From Branchiostoma lanceolatum (lineage: Eukaryota > Chordata > Leptocardii > Amphioxiformes > Branchiostomatidae), in the NCBI RefSeq assembly GCF_035083965.1, contig NC_089740.1, positions 15,890,552 to 15,954,551 of the forward strand: DNA of 64,000 nt, written 5' to 3'. The notes beneath the pieces were generated by a model. It did no database searches. It had not been told where the DNA came from and worked only from the letters and a program-made list of their open reading frames with translations. The stretch's first letter is position 1. Every line of letters starts with the position of its first letter. Shown one piece after another: positions 33,271 to 57,335 of this stretch. Both the position numbers and the translations under genes were made by a program.

Positions 33271-35310
33271 ATGGATCATGAGACGCGGAAACTTTTCTTC
33301 TTCTTCCTGGCAGCCGTCAGTGTGCAGGTGAGAAGATGGAGGTGGTGGGTTGGTTGGGTGGGTGGCAGAAAGTTTGGCTAATGCAGTGTCAATGTCGGTG
33401 TCAAATCTACAAGCAGGCTTGGGTCCGCCATTTTGTACCTCTTAGTGGTCCGCGTTTGTTTGGAAGGTGGGCAGAGAAAAAAACCGGACCATTCGGGAAG
33501 ACATCACAAAATTCCACAAAAACTGGATAAACTCCCTCTGTTCGTGTATGAATACTTTATGTTTGGGACCGCATCTGTAAGCAGCGACACCTAGCTGCAG
33601 TTCGAAGTAGAACCAGTCAGACTTGCCCTGAGGAAGGTGACAGACGGTCACTGATACATCGGTATTGAATAGAACACTTGGCTGCGTACAAAGAACTTGT
33701 TATCCAAACCGCATACCCGCAAACCGCTAACGGCAGCCAAACCTTATACCCGTCTGAGGGGAAGTTTCGGCCCGACCGCTCTGACGTCATCGTTATCTAT
33801 CGGAATCGCTCCGTAAAGACTACCAGACTTCTTAACTGGACTTCATATTTAGATCGCTAGGAGCCACTGTGTGCCCCATGCACACGGCCGGTTGACTTTA
33901 TCAATAGCCCAAAAGTTTCGCGGTTCGAATATTTTAGACGCCACTTGCTGCCGCCACACCGCAAAACTGTCTGTGTTCGCACTGGGCTGGTTATAAAGCT
34001 GCCTGATGGAGAGAATAGTTTTATCCTCCTCAGCCTGGCACGGCCACTTTTTACTTTCCCGTTAACGTTCCTGCTGATATCAAACCGACATGAATAACGG
34101 CCTTCCCTCCCCCAGGCAGGTCCGCTCGGCCAGGCTGCGGGGGACCGGCATGGCGGCGGCTTAGCCCAGGGCGCGGAGGGTGAGTATGGGGGTTTGGAAA
34201 CTATCAGTGCTGCCCCAGGAGACGAAGACAACTTTGAAGGGACATTCGCTAGCTTGATGTTGCATGTACTTTAAAACATCTATATCCACTTAATGTTACA
34301 TATACTTTAAAACATCTATATCCACTTAATGTTACATATACTTTAAAACATCTATATCCACTTAATGTTACATATACTTTAAAACATCTATATCCACTTA
34401 ATGTTACATATACTTTAAAACATCTATATCCACTTAATGTTACATTTACTTTAAAACATCTATATCCACTTAATGTTACATATACTTTAAAACATCTATA
34501 TCCACTTAATGTTAACATATACTTTAAAACATCTATATCCACTTAATGCTACATATACTTTAAAACATCTATATCCACTTGATGTTACATATACTTTAAA
34601 ACATCTATATCCACTTAATGTTACATATACTTTAAAACATCTATATCCACTTAATGCTACATATACTTTAAAACATCTATATCCACTTAATGCTACATAT
34701 ACTTTAAAACATCTATATCCACTTTATGTTACATGTACTGCTAAACATCTATATCTACGTAATATAACATGTACATCTATAGATATCTGAGTTCTCACGC
34801 TTGCGAGAAAATATCCAGCCAGTTCAGAACTTCCCGTCGTTATAAGACAGTATCTATGGGGGTGTTGATGTATTACTTGTTGTACCTTGCATTAGCACAA
34901 TTGTCACTGTTTGCATTTGTTCTGGTTTAACAGACTCAATTTTTGCCCCAGAAGTCTTCTACAGGCCGGAGATTCCGGATTCCGGAGTTCCGGAGAAGCG
35001 GTGGGGAGGGGCGTGTCTGGGCTGCCCTCCGGACCCCATCCTCATATCCGGACGGGCCTTTCCGGAGTCCGGATCCAAAGTCCCGGAAAATCCGCAACAC
35101 GGGAATCCGGATTCCGGACGGCCCGAGGTTCCGGAGAGTCCACAGCCGGAGAATCCGGATTCCGGACGGCCCGAGGTTCCGGAGAGTCCACAGCCGGAGA
35201 ATCCGGATTCCGGACGGCCCGAGGCTCCGGAGAAGCGGTGGGGAGGGGAGTGCCTCGGCTGCCCGCCCGATCCCATCATCCTCCTGGGGAAGAGAAAACG
35301 GTCAGAGTAG
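33271..35310 (+). CDS. Precursor B: amidated CxxC peptides of the WGGxCLGCPPDPI type
   Basis: Three exons: 33271-33327, 34116-34179, 34934-35310 (498 nt, 165 residues); junction phases 0 and 1, as in precursor A. Residues 1-20 are a signal peptide (core LFFFFLAAVSV). The mature region holds two related peptides after KR: WGGACLGCPPDPILIS followed by GR, and WGGECLGCPPDPIILL followed by GKRKR. Both should be C-terminally amidated. The two cysteines, only two residues apart, could close a very small disulfide ring. Between them are three Pro/Glu-rich repeats (PEVPESPQPENPDSGR type) that also end in GR. The protein ends RSE. I do not recognise the family. A non-hormonal secreted peptide is possible, but dibasic and amidation sites argue for a neuropeptide. 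Confidence 0.8.
34250..34790. repeat. 36-bp minisatellite in intron 2 of precursor B
   Basis: About 14 copies of TTAATGTTACATATACTTTAAAACATCTATATCCAC. The unit has no exon piece, unlike the mirage arrays. Confidence 0.9.
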
Positions 35311-36085
35311 AGAGGCCCATCATCATCATCATCATCCAACTTCTCCTGACAACAGCCGCACTTCTATTAGTGTAAACATCACAATCGCACTTAAAACGCC
35401 ACAACCGCACTTCTGTTAGTGTAAACGTCACGTCATGGACTGCTCCTAACTATTAACGGATTTCTTTTAGCGTAAACCTTGCGATACGAAATATTCCTTG
35501 CAACAACAAATGGATTTCTCTTAGTGAAGACGTCACGTTTTGAAACGGCTATTAGACAAAATAGAAGCACCAGCTTTGTGACGCTCCCTAAGACTAATGA
35601 ATTCCAACCGTCTCAAGTTACATTAAAAACGGTTGCACGACATCTTCTGCGTATACGGTGTTTTTTCTTGCGATTTGAGAGAATGATCTTTTTATTATCT
35701 ATGACTCAGTTCCTTATGAGTAAAGGATTCCTCTCAGCCAATCACAGCCCCTTTTATGTTGTAGTTTCGGCCGCTCTTAAGACGGAAACAAGTGCTGATG
35801 AAGATAGGTAGAAAGTACAGTGCAAGACTTAGTGGAAATGCGCGAACGTCTTTAATTAAGTTTAAGATCATACAGTGACGTCACCGGACAGTAGGATGAA
35901 CTGGATGTTGATGTCACTAAGAAACCAATAGTTGCTGTAAACGACAGCGTTTCAAGGTCAAATATTACCCACAGCTTTTCGAGTTATTCTGTCCACAAAC
36001 AACCAAACCCAGCCACACAAACGGCGCAGAAAACACAATCTTCCTCACGAGCGAAATAAAACATGTTCATCTGTTGGACATTAAC
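35311..36085 (+). other. Presumed 3' UTR of precursor B
   Basis: No coding signal; AATAAA at 36055-36060 is the first clear polyadenylation signal after the stop. Assignment is by position. Confidence 0.45.
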
Positions 36086-36254
36086 GTTACATGTAAAACA
36101 AAATATGATAAAAACTTACCTGTTGAAAAGCAAAAAAAGGAACGCTTTGATATCAGCCAAGGTGAGGCGACCACGCAATTTGGGACGAGCCATTACGAAT
36201 CGCGGGGGTGCATGTATGGAAGTGTTTTAGTACTTGGCCTCTTTGTGTCAAGAG

Positions 36255-36688
36255 TAGTACTGTGTACCGGTACTGTACCGTAAAAACTTGATTCGGTACA
36301 GGTCCAAAATACCGGATCATGAAGTACCGGAACCTTACCGCTATAAATTTACACCAAGCATGTGCTTATTTTGTGACTGATCTCCTGACCTCATACAACA
36401 CCAAACGTGACCAAACGTGACACCTTGGAACAGCGTAATTAATATGCAACAGATCATGCACGCAGGTCGGGAGTTTTGAGAGCAAGGCCAAGGGAGTTTG
36501 ACGGTAGCAAAGCTAGTTATGTTCTTTCATCAGAGATAGATCTACTGACAAGTTGAAAACAGTTCATGTTTTTGTCATTGAAGAAGTTCAGAAAAACACA
36601 TGTTAATTTTTTTTAAATTGTTCAGATACAGGTCCGGACCTGCACCTAAACCTCTGTACCTGATGTTACGATTAGGTACGCAGCACTA
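36255..36688. mobile_element. hAT-like MITE with 8-bp target duplication
   Basis: A 434-bp element begins TAGTACTGTGTACC and ends GGTACGCAGCACTA, flanked on both sides by GTCAAGAG (36247-36254, 36689-36696). An internal AGGTCCGGACCTG palindrome is shared with 53471-53885. No transposase. Confidence 0.83.
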
Positions 36689-36867
36689 GTCAAGAGGCAG
36701 ACTTGCGTTTATCTGGCAGTGCCGCTCCTCTCCGCTAGGAGGCACCTATGATCAGTTGGGACCACTTATCAATAGCTTTAATATGGGTATGACGTAAAAG
36801 GTGTGCATATCTTATATGTATGCGGTTTGTGTTTGTCATGTACTCTTACCTGTAATAGTTTTATATT

Positions 36868-37150
36868 GATATCTGACAAGTTTGTGCTAGAATCGTGCGT
36901 GCTGGGCTCTTTATTCTGACAGGTTTGTGCTAGAATCGTGTGTGCTGGGCTCTTTAGTTAGTTATCTGACAGGTTTGTGCTAGAATCGTGTGTGCTGGGC
37001 TCTTTATTCTGACAGGTTTGTGCTAGAATCGTGCGTGCTGGGCTCTTTATTCTGACAGGTTTGTGCTAGAATCGTGTGTGCTGGGCTCTTTAGTTAGTTA
37101 TCTGACAGGTTTGTGCTAGAATCGTGCGTGCTGGGCTCTTTATTCAGTTC
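36868..37150. repeat. Minisatellite of ~51 and ~62-bp units
   Basis: Six copies of CTGACAGGTTTGTGCTAGAATCGTGYGTGCTGGGCTCTTTA; some units carry an added GTTAGTTAT segment. Confidence 0.85.
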
Positions 37151-37364
37151 TTAATTCAGACGACCGCTGATGATGACTTCATGTGCTGCCTTGGGGGTCA
37201 CCAGTCTTGCTCCAGTTGACCTCTCGTACATGACCTCTAGCTTGATGTTGCAGAGCCCTCTGACATAACCTTTGACCTGCACCTCGATGTTGAAGTTTTC
37301 CTACTGAGGCACTTCTGGGATATTTGCTGAATCCAAGGAGACTTGACCTTCCTGTTGAACCCCA

Positions 37365-37478
37365 TATTCTCCAAGCAGAGGTTTGGTGGGGCGGCCGCCA
37401 TTATTAACGTCTCCCTACCTTCACTTTAAAAATCACGGCCAATACTAGCCCCCTGACCAAACCTCTGCTTGGAGATTA
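37365..37478. mobile_element. MITE of the CTCCAAGCAGA family
   Basis: Begins TATTCTCCAAGCAGAGGTTT and ends AAACCTCTGCTTGGAGATTA; 114 bp with a GC-rich centre and no clear target duplication. Confidence 0.72.
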
Positions 37479-38103
37479 TCATAATATTTCGTTTTTCGTC
37501 TATATCATACTTTCAAACCCCATTTCACCTCCCATTTGGAAAACTTTCTGCGAAAACTGAAATGTGCAAGGTCAAAGCTCAAGTTTGCTGTTAACTAGCG
37601 TCTATGTGATTCATCATAAAACGCCTGAAACCTTTTACCTTCAGGATGGCGAGTGTGTTTCACCTCCCATCTCCACACTTGTTGGGTTCTGCTGACATTA
37701 ACTTATTAAGTACTTCGATAAGGCCACACCAGTTTTTTCTTTAGTTATGATTTTCAGCAAAGTGAAAATGAAAACGGGGCTGGGAGGAAAGTCCCCATGT
37801 CAAGCCTCAAGGTACCGACTGAAATCTTATCTTCTGTTTTTATTTTTGATAGCAGGGAACCTTTTTTAACACATTGTCATGGTGTTGCCCAGCCAAGGCT
37901 GTCTCCAGCTTTAAACTCCTGTAGGTTTGGCTCTATGGGAGAGAGTGAGTGAGTGAGTGAGTGAGTGAGTGTGTGTGAGGTTTGGCTCGATGTCTGGGAG
38001 CCCATGTTGTTCATTTCCATGGTGAAATCTGTCATTCTAAGCTTAACAAAACAAATTTCCATCAGTTTCATGTCACAAAGCTCAGCTTTTTGGATGGACG
38101 GGT

Positions 38104-39480
38104 GAGATTTCCGTCCCGGGGGGCGGGGTGTGCGGGAGACAGCCCCGGGGGGCGGGGTGCGCTGGAGACAGCCCCGGGGGGCGGGGTGTGCAGGAGACAG
38201 CCCCGGGGGCGGGGTGTGCGGGAGACAGCCCCGGGGGGCGGGGGGGCGGGAGACAGCCCGGGGGGGTGGGGTGTGCGGGAGACAGCCCCGGGGGGCGGGG
38301 TGCGCTGGAGACAGCCCCAGGGGGGGGGGGGGGTGTGCGGGAGACAGCCCCGGGGGGCGGGGTGCGCTGGAGACAGCCCCGGGGTGCGGGGTGTGCGGGA
38401 GACAGCCCCGGGGGGCGGGGTGCGCTGGAGACAGCCCCGGGGTGCGGGGTGTGCGGGAGACAGCCCCGGGGGGCAGGGTGCGCTGGAGACAGCCCCGGGG
38501 GCGGGGTGTGCGGGAGACAGCCCCGGGGGCGGGGTGTGCGGGAGACAGCCCCAGGGGGCAGGGTGCGCTGGAGACAGCCCCGGGGGGCGGGGTGCGCTGG
38601 AGACAGCCCCGGGGGCGGGGTGTGCGGGAGACAGCCCCGGGGGGCAGGGTGCGCTGGAGACAGCCCCGGGGTGCGGGGTGTGCGGGAGACAGCCCCGGGG
38701 GGCAGGGTGCGCTGGAGACAGCCCCGGGGGCGGGGTGTGCGGGAGACAGCCCCGGGGGGCGGGGGGGCGGGAGACAGCCCGGGGGGGCGGGGTGTGCGGG
38801 AGACAGCCCCGGGGTGCGGGGTGTGCGGGAGACAGCCCCGGGGGGCAGGGTGCGCTGGAGACAGCCCCGGGGGCGGGGTGTGCGGGAGACAGCCCCGGGG
38901 GGCGGTGGAGACGGCCCCGGGGGTTGGGGTGTGCGGGAGACAGCCCCGGGGGGCGGGGTGTGCGGGAGACAGCCCCGGGGGCGGGGTGTGCGGGAGACAG
39001 CCCCGGGGGGCAGGGTGCGCTGGAGACAGCCCCGGGGGGCGGGGTGCGCTGGAGACAGCCCCGGGGGCGGGGTGTGCGGGAGACAGCCCCGGGGGCGGGG
39101 TGTGCGGGAGACAGCCCCGGGGGGCGGGGGGGCGGGAGACAGCCCGGGGGGGCGGGGTGTGCGGGAGACAGCCCCGGGGTGCGGGGTGTGCGGGAGACAG
39201 CCCCGGGGGGCAGGGTGCGCTGGAGACAGCCCCGGGGGCGGGGTGTGCGGGAGACAGCCCCGGGGGGCGGTGGAGACGGCCCCGGGGGTTGGGGTGTGCG
39301 GGAGACAGCCCCGGGGGGCGGGGTGTGCGGGAGACAGCCCCGGGGGCGGGGTGTGCGGGAGACAGCCCCGGGGGGCAGGGTGCGCTGGAGACAGCCCCGG
39401 GGGGCGGGGTGTGCGGGAGACAGCCCCGGGGGCGGGGTGTGCGGGAGACAGCCCCGGGGGGTGCTGGAGAGAGCCCCGGG
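38104..39480. repeat. GC-rich ~32-bp minisatellite with higher-order structure
   Basis: More than 40 copies of a unit like GGGAGACAGCCCCGGGG + GGCGGGGTGTGC. Variants (CAGGGTGCGCTGG, GGTGCGGGG, GGCGGTGGAGACGG) recur in the same order about 365 bp apart (for example near 38900 and 39266), so blocks as well as units were duplicated. Rich G-runs give strong quadruplex potential. Very long open frames on both strands are products of the repeat. Confidence 0.9.
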
Positions 39481-39499
39481 AGCGGGAGCGCCTCAATAA

Positions 39500-39672
39500 A
39501 CACGGGGCACGTTGGCGACCTCACTGCAAACCCAGCGCGCAATGACTTCCATCGACTAAAAACAATCTTTTTAGGCTGTGTGCTTTTTGCACTGCATTTG
39601 CATGATATACAGAGTGTCTGGGGTGACACAAATCCAACTTGGCGCGGTCGCGGTGAGGTCGCCAACGTGCCG
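39500..39672. mobile_element. Short element with GGCACGTTGGCGACCTCAC termini
   Basis: GGCACGTTGGCGACCTCAC near 39505 is inverted near 39652-39672 (GTGAGGTCGCCAACGTGCC). About 170 bp in all. It borders the GC-rich array directly; no target duplication was seen. Confidence 0.5.
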
Positions 39673-40249
39673 CAGTCTAACGAAATTCCTGCTTATGAGG
39701 AAAATAAATGGAGTCGGGAGCCGTGCGGAGAAACCAAAGCATCAGTTTTTATTAGCCACTCTACTCTGTGTTGTCTGACATGCAGAATGCAGACGAGCGC
39801 CCGCCGACAACACATCGCGCCGAGTGCCCCCCGCGGCGCGCCCGCGGCAGACCCGGGGCGAAGCCCGCGCTAATGAAACGGCAGGATTCGACCGCGGGCC
39901 TGGAGCATCATGGGAGCGGCCGAGGGGAGACAGGAGGAGCTGGAGTGTCGACAATGAGACAAAGAAACAGTATACAGGATCCCCCTATCAGAGCCCCAGG
40001 AATGGAGCCTTTAGCCATACAGGATTCCCCTATCACTGCTCCAAACAGTTACAGGATTTCTCCATGAGAGCCCTAGACAGCTACAGGATTTCCCCATCAG
40101 AGCCCCAGATTGAACGGTTTTAGAGTCACCCTATGTGGGACCGAGGTGGGGGCAGAGCCCCCCAATTTTAACCCAGATACCCAGAATAACCTGTCTGGGA
40201 CCCAAATGGAAATCCCCGTCTGGGCCCCTGACAGAGCCTTTCATGGAGG
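39673..40249. other. GC-rich stretch, no supported gene
   Basis: 39780-39960 is GC-rich and open in more than one frame, one of which contains a KRQDSTAGLEHHGSGR phrase. No signal-peptide exon or compatible upstream junction was found, so no gene is called. Short ACAGGAT-CCCCATCAGAGCCCC repeats follow (39980-40110). Confidence 0.35.
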
Positions 40250-40690
40250 AATACCCCTCTGGAGGAACCCCCCCTCTAGGGCCCTGATGGAAGAAACCCC
40301 CCTCTAGGGCCCTGATGGAGGAATCCCCTCTAGGGCCCTGATGGAGGAACCCCCCTCTAGGGCTCTGATGGAGGAACCCCCCTCTAGGGCTCTGATGGAG
40401 GACCCCCCTCTAGGGCCCTGATGGAGGACCCCCCCTCAGGGCTCTGATGGAGGAACCCCCCTCTAGGGCTCTGATGGAAGAACCCCCCTCTAGGGCCCAG
40501 ATGGAAGAACCCCCCTCTAGGCTCTGATGGAGGAAACCCCCTCTAGGGCCCTGATGGAGGAACCCCCTCTAGGGCCCTGATGGAGGAACCCCCTCTAGGG
40601 CCCTGATGGAGGACCCCCCTCTGGGCTCTGATGGAGGAACCCCCCTCTAGGGCCCTGATGGAGGAACCCCCCTCTGGGCCCCAGGAAACA
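40250..40690. repeat. ~27-bp minisatellite
   Basis: About 16 copies of CCCCTCTAGGGCCCTGATGGAGGAA with single-base and short indel variants. Confidence 0.88.
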
Positions 40691-43417
40691 GACATCCTTG
40701 ACAGAAGGGTGAGAATTGCACTTGCGGGCTGCACACGTTCTACACAAAACACTGAGTCTTTCTTCTGATTGAGGAAATTGTCCAAGACGTCTGGAGTAGC
40801 CCAAGACGCCCGGAGAGTCCCGACCCCACCGTCTCGAGAAGAGTCCCACAGAAAGGGCAGAATGTTGTGTACATGCTTCGCTACACACCAGCTAAACACA
40901 GACAGCAGAAAGGTTCACATGGTCCTTGGCACGTGTCACATTGGCGATCGCTCCTAGCTACTCTCCAACAATGATGCTACGTCAACCTCCTACCCCACCG
41001 TTGCCATAGTAACAAGTGGTCACTGGGGTTACACTACATTTCTCAGTTTGTTTAAACAAGTAAATGTTGGTTGAAGCGTGGCAAGTGGAACGTGCTTGCC
41101 TAGGTTTGATATGTGCACGTGGGTGGGGAGGGGGGCAAACAAAGCCACAACTATCGCACCAGCATCCTTTTCCAGGTAGTCTCAGTATCCTGGAAACACG
41201 GAAACAAACAAAAAGTGGTACTACCTGGCTCTGGCAGGTTAGGGCGGTTAAAACTGGTTCTGACTGGTTGTGGTAGGCTGCAACTAGTTTTGACAGGTTG
41301 TAACTGGTTTTGACAGGTGATATTAACAGATTCTACTAAGTTGGGGTGGTTGCTAATTGGTTCTGACTGGTTGTAACTGGTTCAGACTGGTGCTAAGGAT
41401 GCTGGTGGGTTACAAGTTCTGGTTTTGACTGACATAACATCATTTGAACGCGATAAAGGTGGTCTTGAATTCAACACGACTTGAATATCTTGGCTTAAAA
41501 AGTTTTAGTACATTGACATTCTTTACAAAATACTTACAACTGAAACTTTCTGATTAGTAAAGTGGTTGAATAAAGGCGTGGGTTAGGGTTACAGGATATC
41601 GGGTTACAGGATATCTAGGCAGCTACGGTCAAAGTTCATTCTCGCCTGTCCTGAAGGGTCGCGACCCCACAGGTCAATAAGTACATTCAGTCAGGAAGGT
41701 GAAAGGTCATTATTGCAACACACAAGAATTTGGTCCCTCTCCAGATAGCGGTCCCCCCTCCCACAGCAGTGGACCGGTCCAATCCCACATGCACAGGGGG
41801 AGGGCAATATCTTCCACAAACTATTCTTTACATCCAAAGGACTCTCCTTCATGCTGCCTCCCCCATTTCTGACATGGACTTTCCCATTTTTACGGAGTAT
41901 AAGAAGATGCAGCAGAATAGTCCACATGCGGTGGGGGTGCAGCTAGAAGGGAATGTTAAAATTCTGGGCTACATAAAATCTGTGCCAGCTACAGTAAAAT
42001 ACATCACAAGGGACCTGTTGGTGTGAGAAGTGTGGTGAGAACCTATCCCCCCCATATACCATAGTGGTAGAACCTATCCCCCCCAAATACCATAGTGGTT
42101 CTGTCCTCCTGAGGTCATAATGGGTGATACCATCCCTGTGTGGGGGTCGCAGCCTCCTGTGAGGAGACAACATTCTGCCCTAGTCCTGCGGATGCCACAA
42201 AACTGATGAGTCAGCGGTTACCTAGGAGACAGCGAATCACAGGGCAGGGATGCGTTAACAAACTAGCTAGCTACGGCCTCGTGTGCACCTGTCTGTAAAA
42301 AAGTACACGGAGGTCCTAAAATCAACATTAGTTACGCTCAGTTCATGTCCTCTCCGCGCTCAACAGTAAAAATCTCTCCGGAACAAGCAAGTTAAAATCT
42401 CATCAGCAATTTCACGGGCCAGAACGCCGTTACCATGGCTACCCACACTTTCCACAATTGATCAAAATGCCCCAGACTGCGATGTCAATCATCTGTGGTT
42501 GCCCTGGCAACCCTCTGGCATGTACAGGCGTGAGAATCACTAGGCTAAATGTGCTAAAGGCCCCGCCCACGAGGCGTCGCCAAAAACATGTGTCAGGGCT
42601 CCCCACAGCAGGTACAGTTATTGCACTATCTAGGAGACTGGGATGGTGCCTACAACACCACTCCACCCCCTCGCTCAGGGGAGGGGGGCGCCCCCTACAC
42701 ACGGGAGGGGGCGACCCCCTCCGCACAGGGGAGGGGGGCACAGAAGAACAACACATTTACAGGAAAATTCCGTCCTTAAAAAAGCCAGAGGGTGACAGTC
42801 TTACATCACACATCCCAGGGACATAAATTAATGACATACATAATTTATGCGCATATTTAAAAATTGTCTATACAGGTCAGAGGTTAATCTTGACTGTGAA
42901 TGGGTGAAGCCGTGCAACAAAGTGTGGACAGAGGACAAAGGTCAAAGGCCGCCCGTAGATCGGGGGCAGATTTTGGTATGTACATGTATCGTCCACACTA
43001 GCCAGTAACAGACGTCGGCCCGGCCATGCGATCGGTCCGGCTCTCAGCGCCGGCTCTCAAACAACTTTTCACCCCCCAGCCAGACGTGGCATAACCCAGA
43101 CTGGTCCACTGCAGAAAGGGGGTGTTTGTCCCTCCCCCGTCCGAGGGAGGGTGGAATCAGGAGTCGCATGGCCGTGCCTGTAGCCTTCACAAAAGCACTC
43201 CACAAACCGGTTTTAATCGAGGTACAAACCACGCACGTACGCGCACGGACGTGACTCAGAGGACACGAGGTGTAAATATCTTAGCTGATCCAAGGGCGGA
43301 CGGAATGGCGGTGAGACAGACATTCCGTGCGCGATTGGGAGGGGGGTGGAGGGCCCAGGATTAGAGTACCTGATATGCGTACTAAGTTGTGACAGGCGCC
43401 CGGGACGCCCGCGCGTC
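40691..43417. other. Region downstream of the G-alpha-q gene
   Basis: Probably contains the 3' UTR of the minus-strand G-alpha gene, but no convincing polyadenylation signal close to the stop can be named. Short TGGTTNTGACTGGTT repeats lie at 41225-41400. No other gene recognised. Confidence 0.35.
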
Positions 43418-57008
<13,591 letters not shown>

Positions 57009-57335
57009 TTTGTTCATGCTGAAGATGTCAGTCTCTCTGCCAGCCAATATTGGGGCCCAGCCCTGCGGATCGCGCTTCCCTCCCGAACTAGCGGCTCGGC
57101 CGTGCGCCTGTGTGCCCCTGCCGGGTCCAGCGGGCTCCTGGCGTCTCGGGCTCGGTGCGTGCCGCCTGTTTGTGCCGATGAGCGGCTCCGTGTGGCTCCG
57201 AGCGGCGTCTGAGTCTCTCCGAGGTCTGCAACTCGCACTACGGCCTGGGTGGGGACGGAACCAGCTCGGCGGTGCCAGCCAGCGGAGCCACCCCCAACAT
57301 CGCGCCAGATTGGGCAAATTGCTCTTAAAATTCTC
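57009..57335 (-). promoter_or_regulatory. Probable 5' UTR and promoter region of G-alpha-q
   Basis: CpG-rich sequence directly upstream of the start codon, changing to AT-rich DNA beyond about 57340. No TATA box is evident. Confidence 0.45.

Noticed and set aside
37877-39873. Very long open frames (about 470-580 codons) on both strands
   Set aside because: They coincide with the GC-rich minisatellite; several frames on both strands are open at once, and the translations are pure repeats.
39780-39960. A third peptide precursor (KRQDSTAGLEHHGSGR phrase)
   Set aside because: Several frames are open in this GC-rich stretch, there is no matching signal-peptide exon, and the phrase is not repeated.
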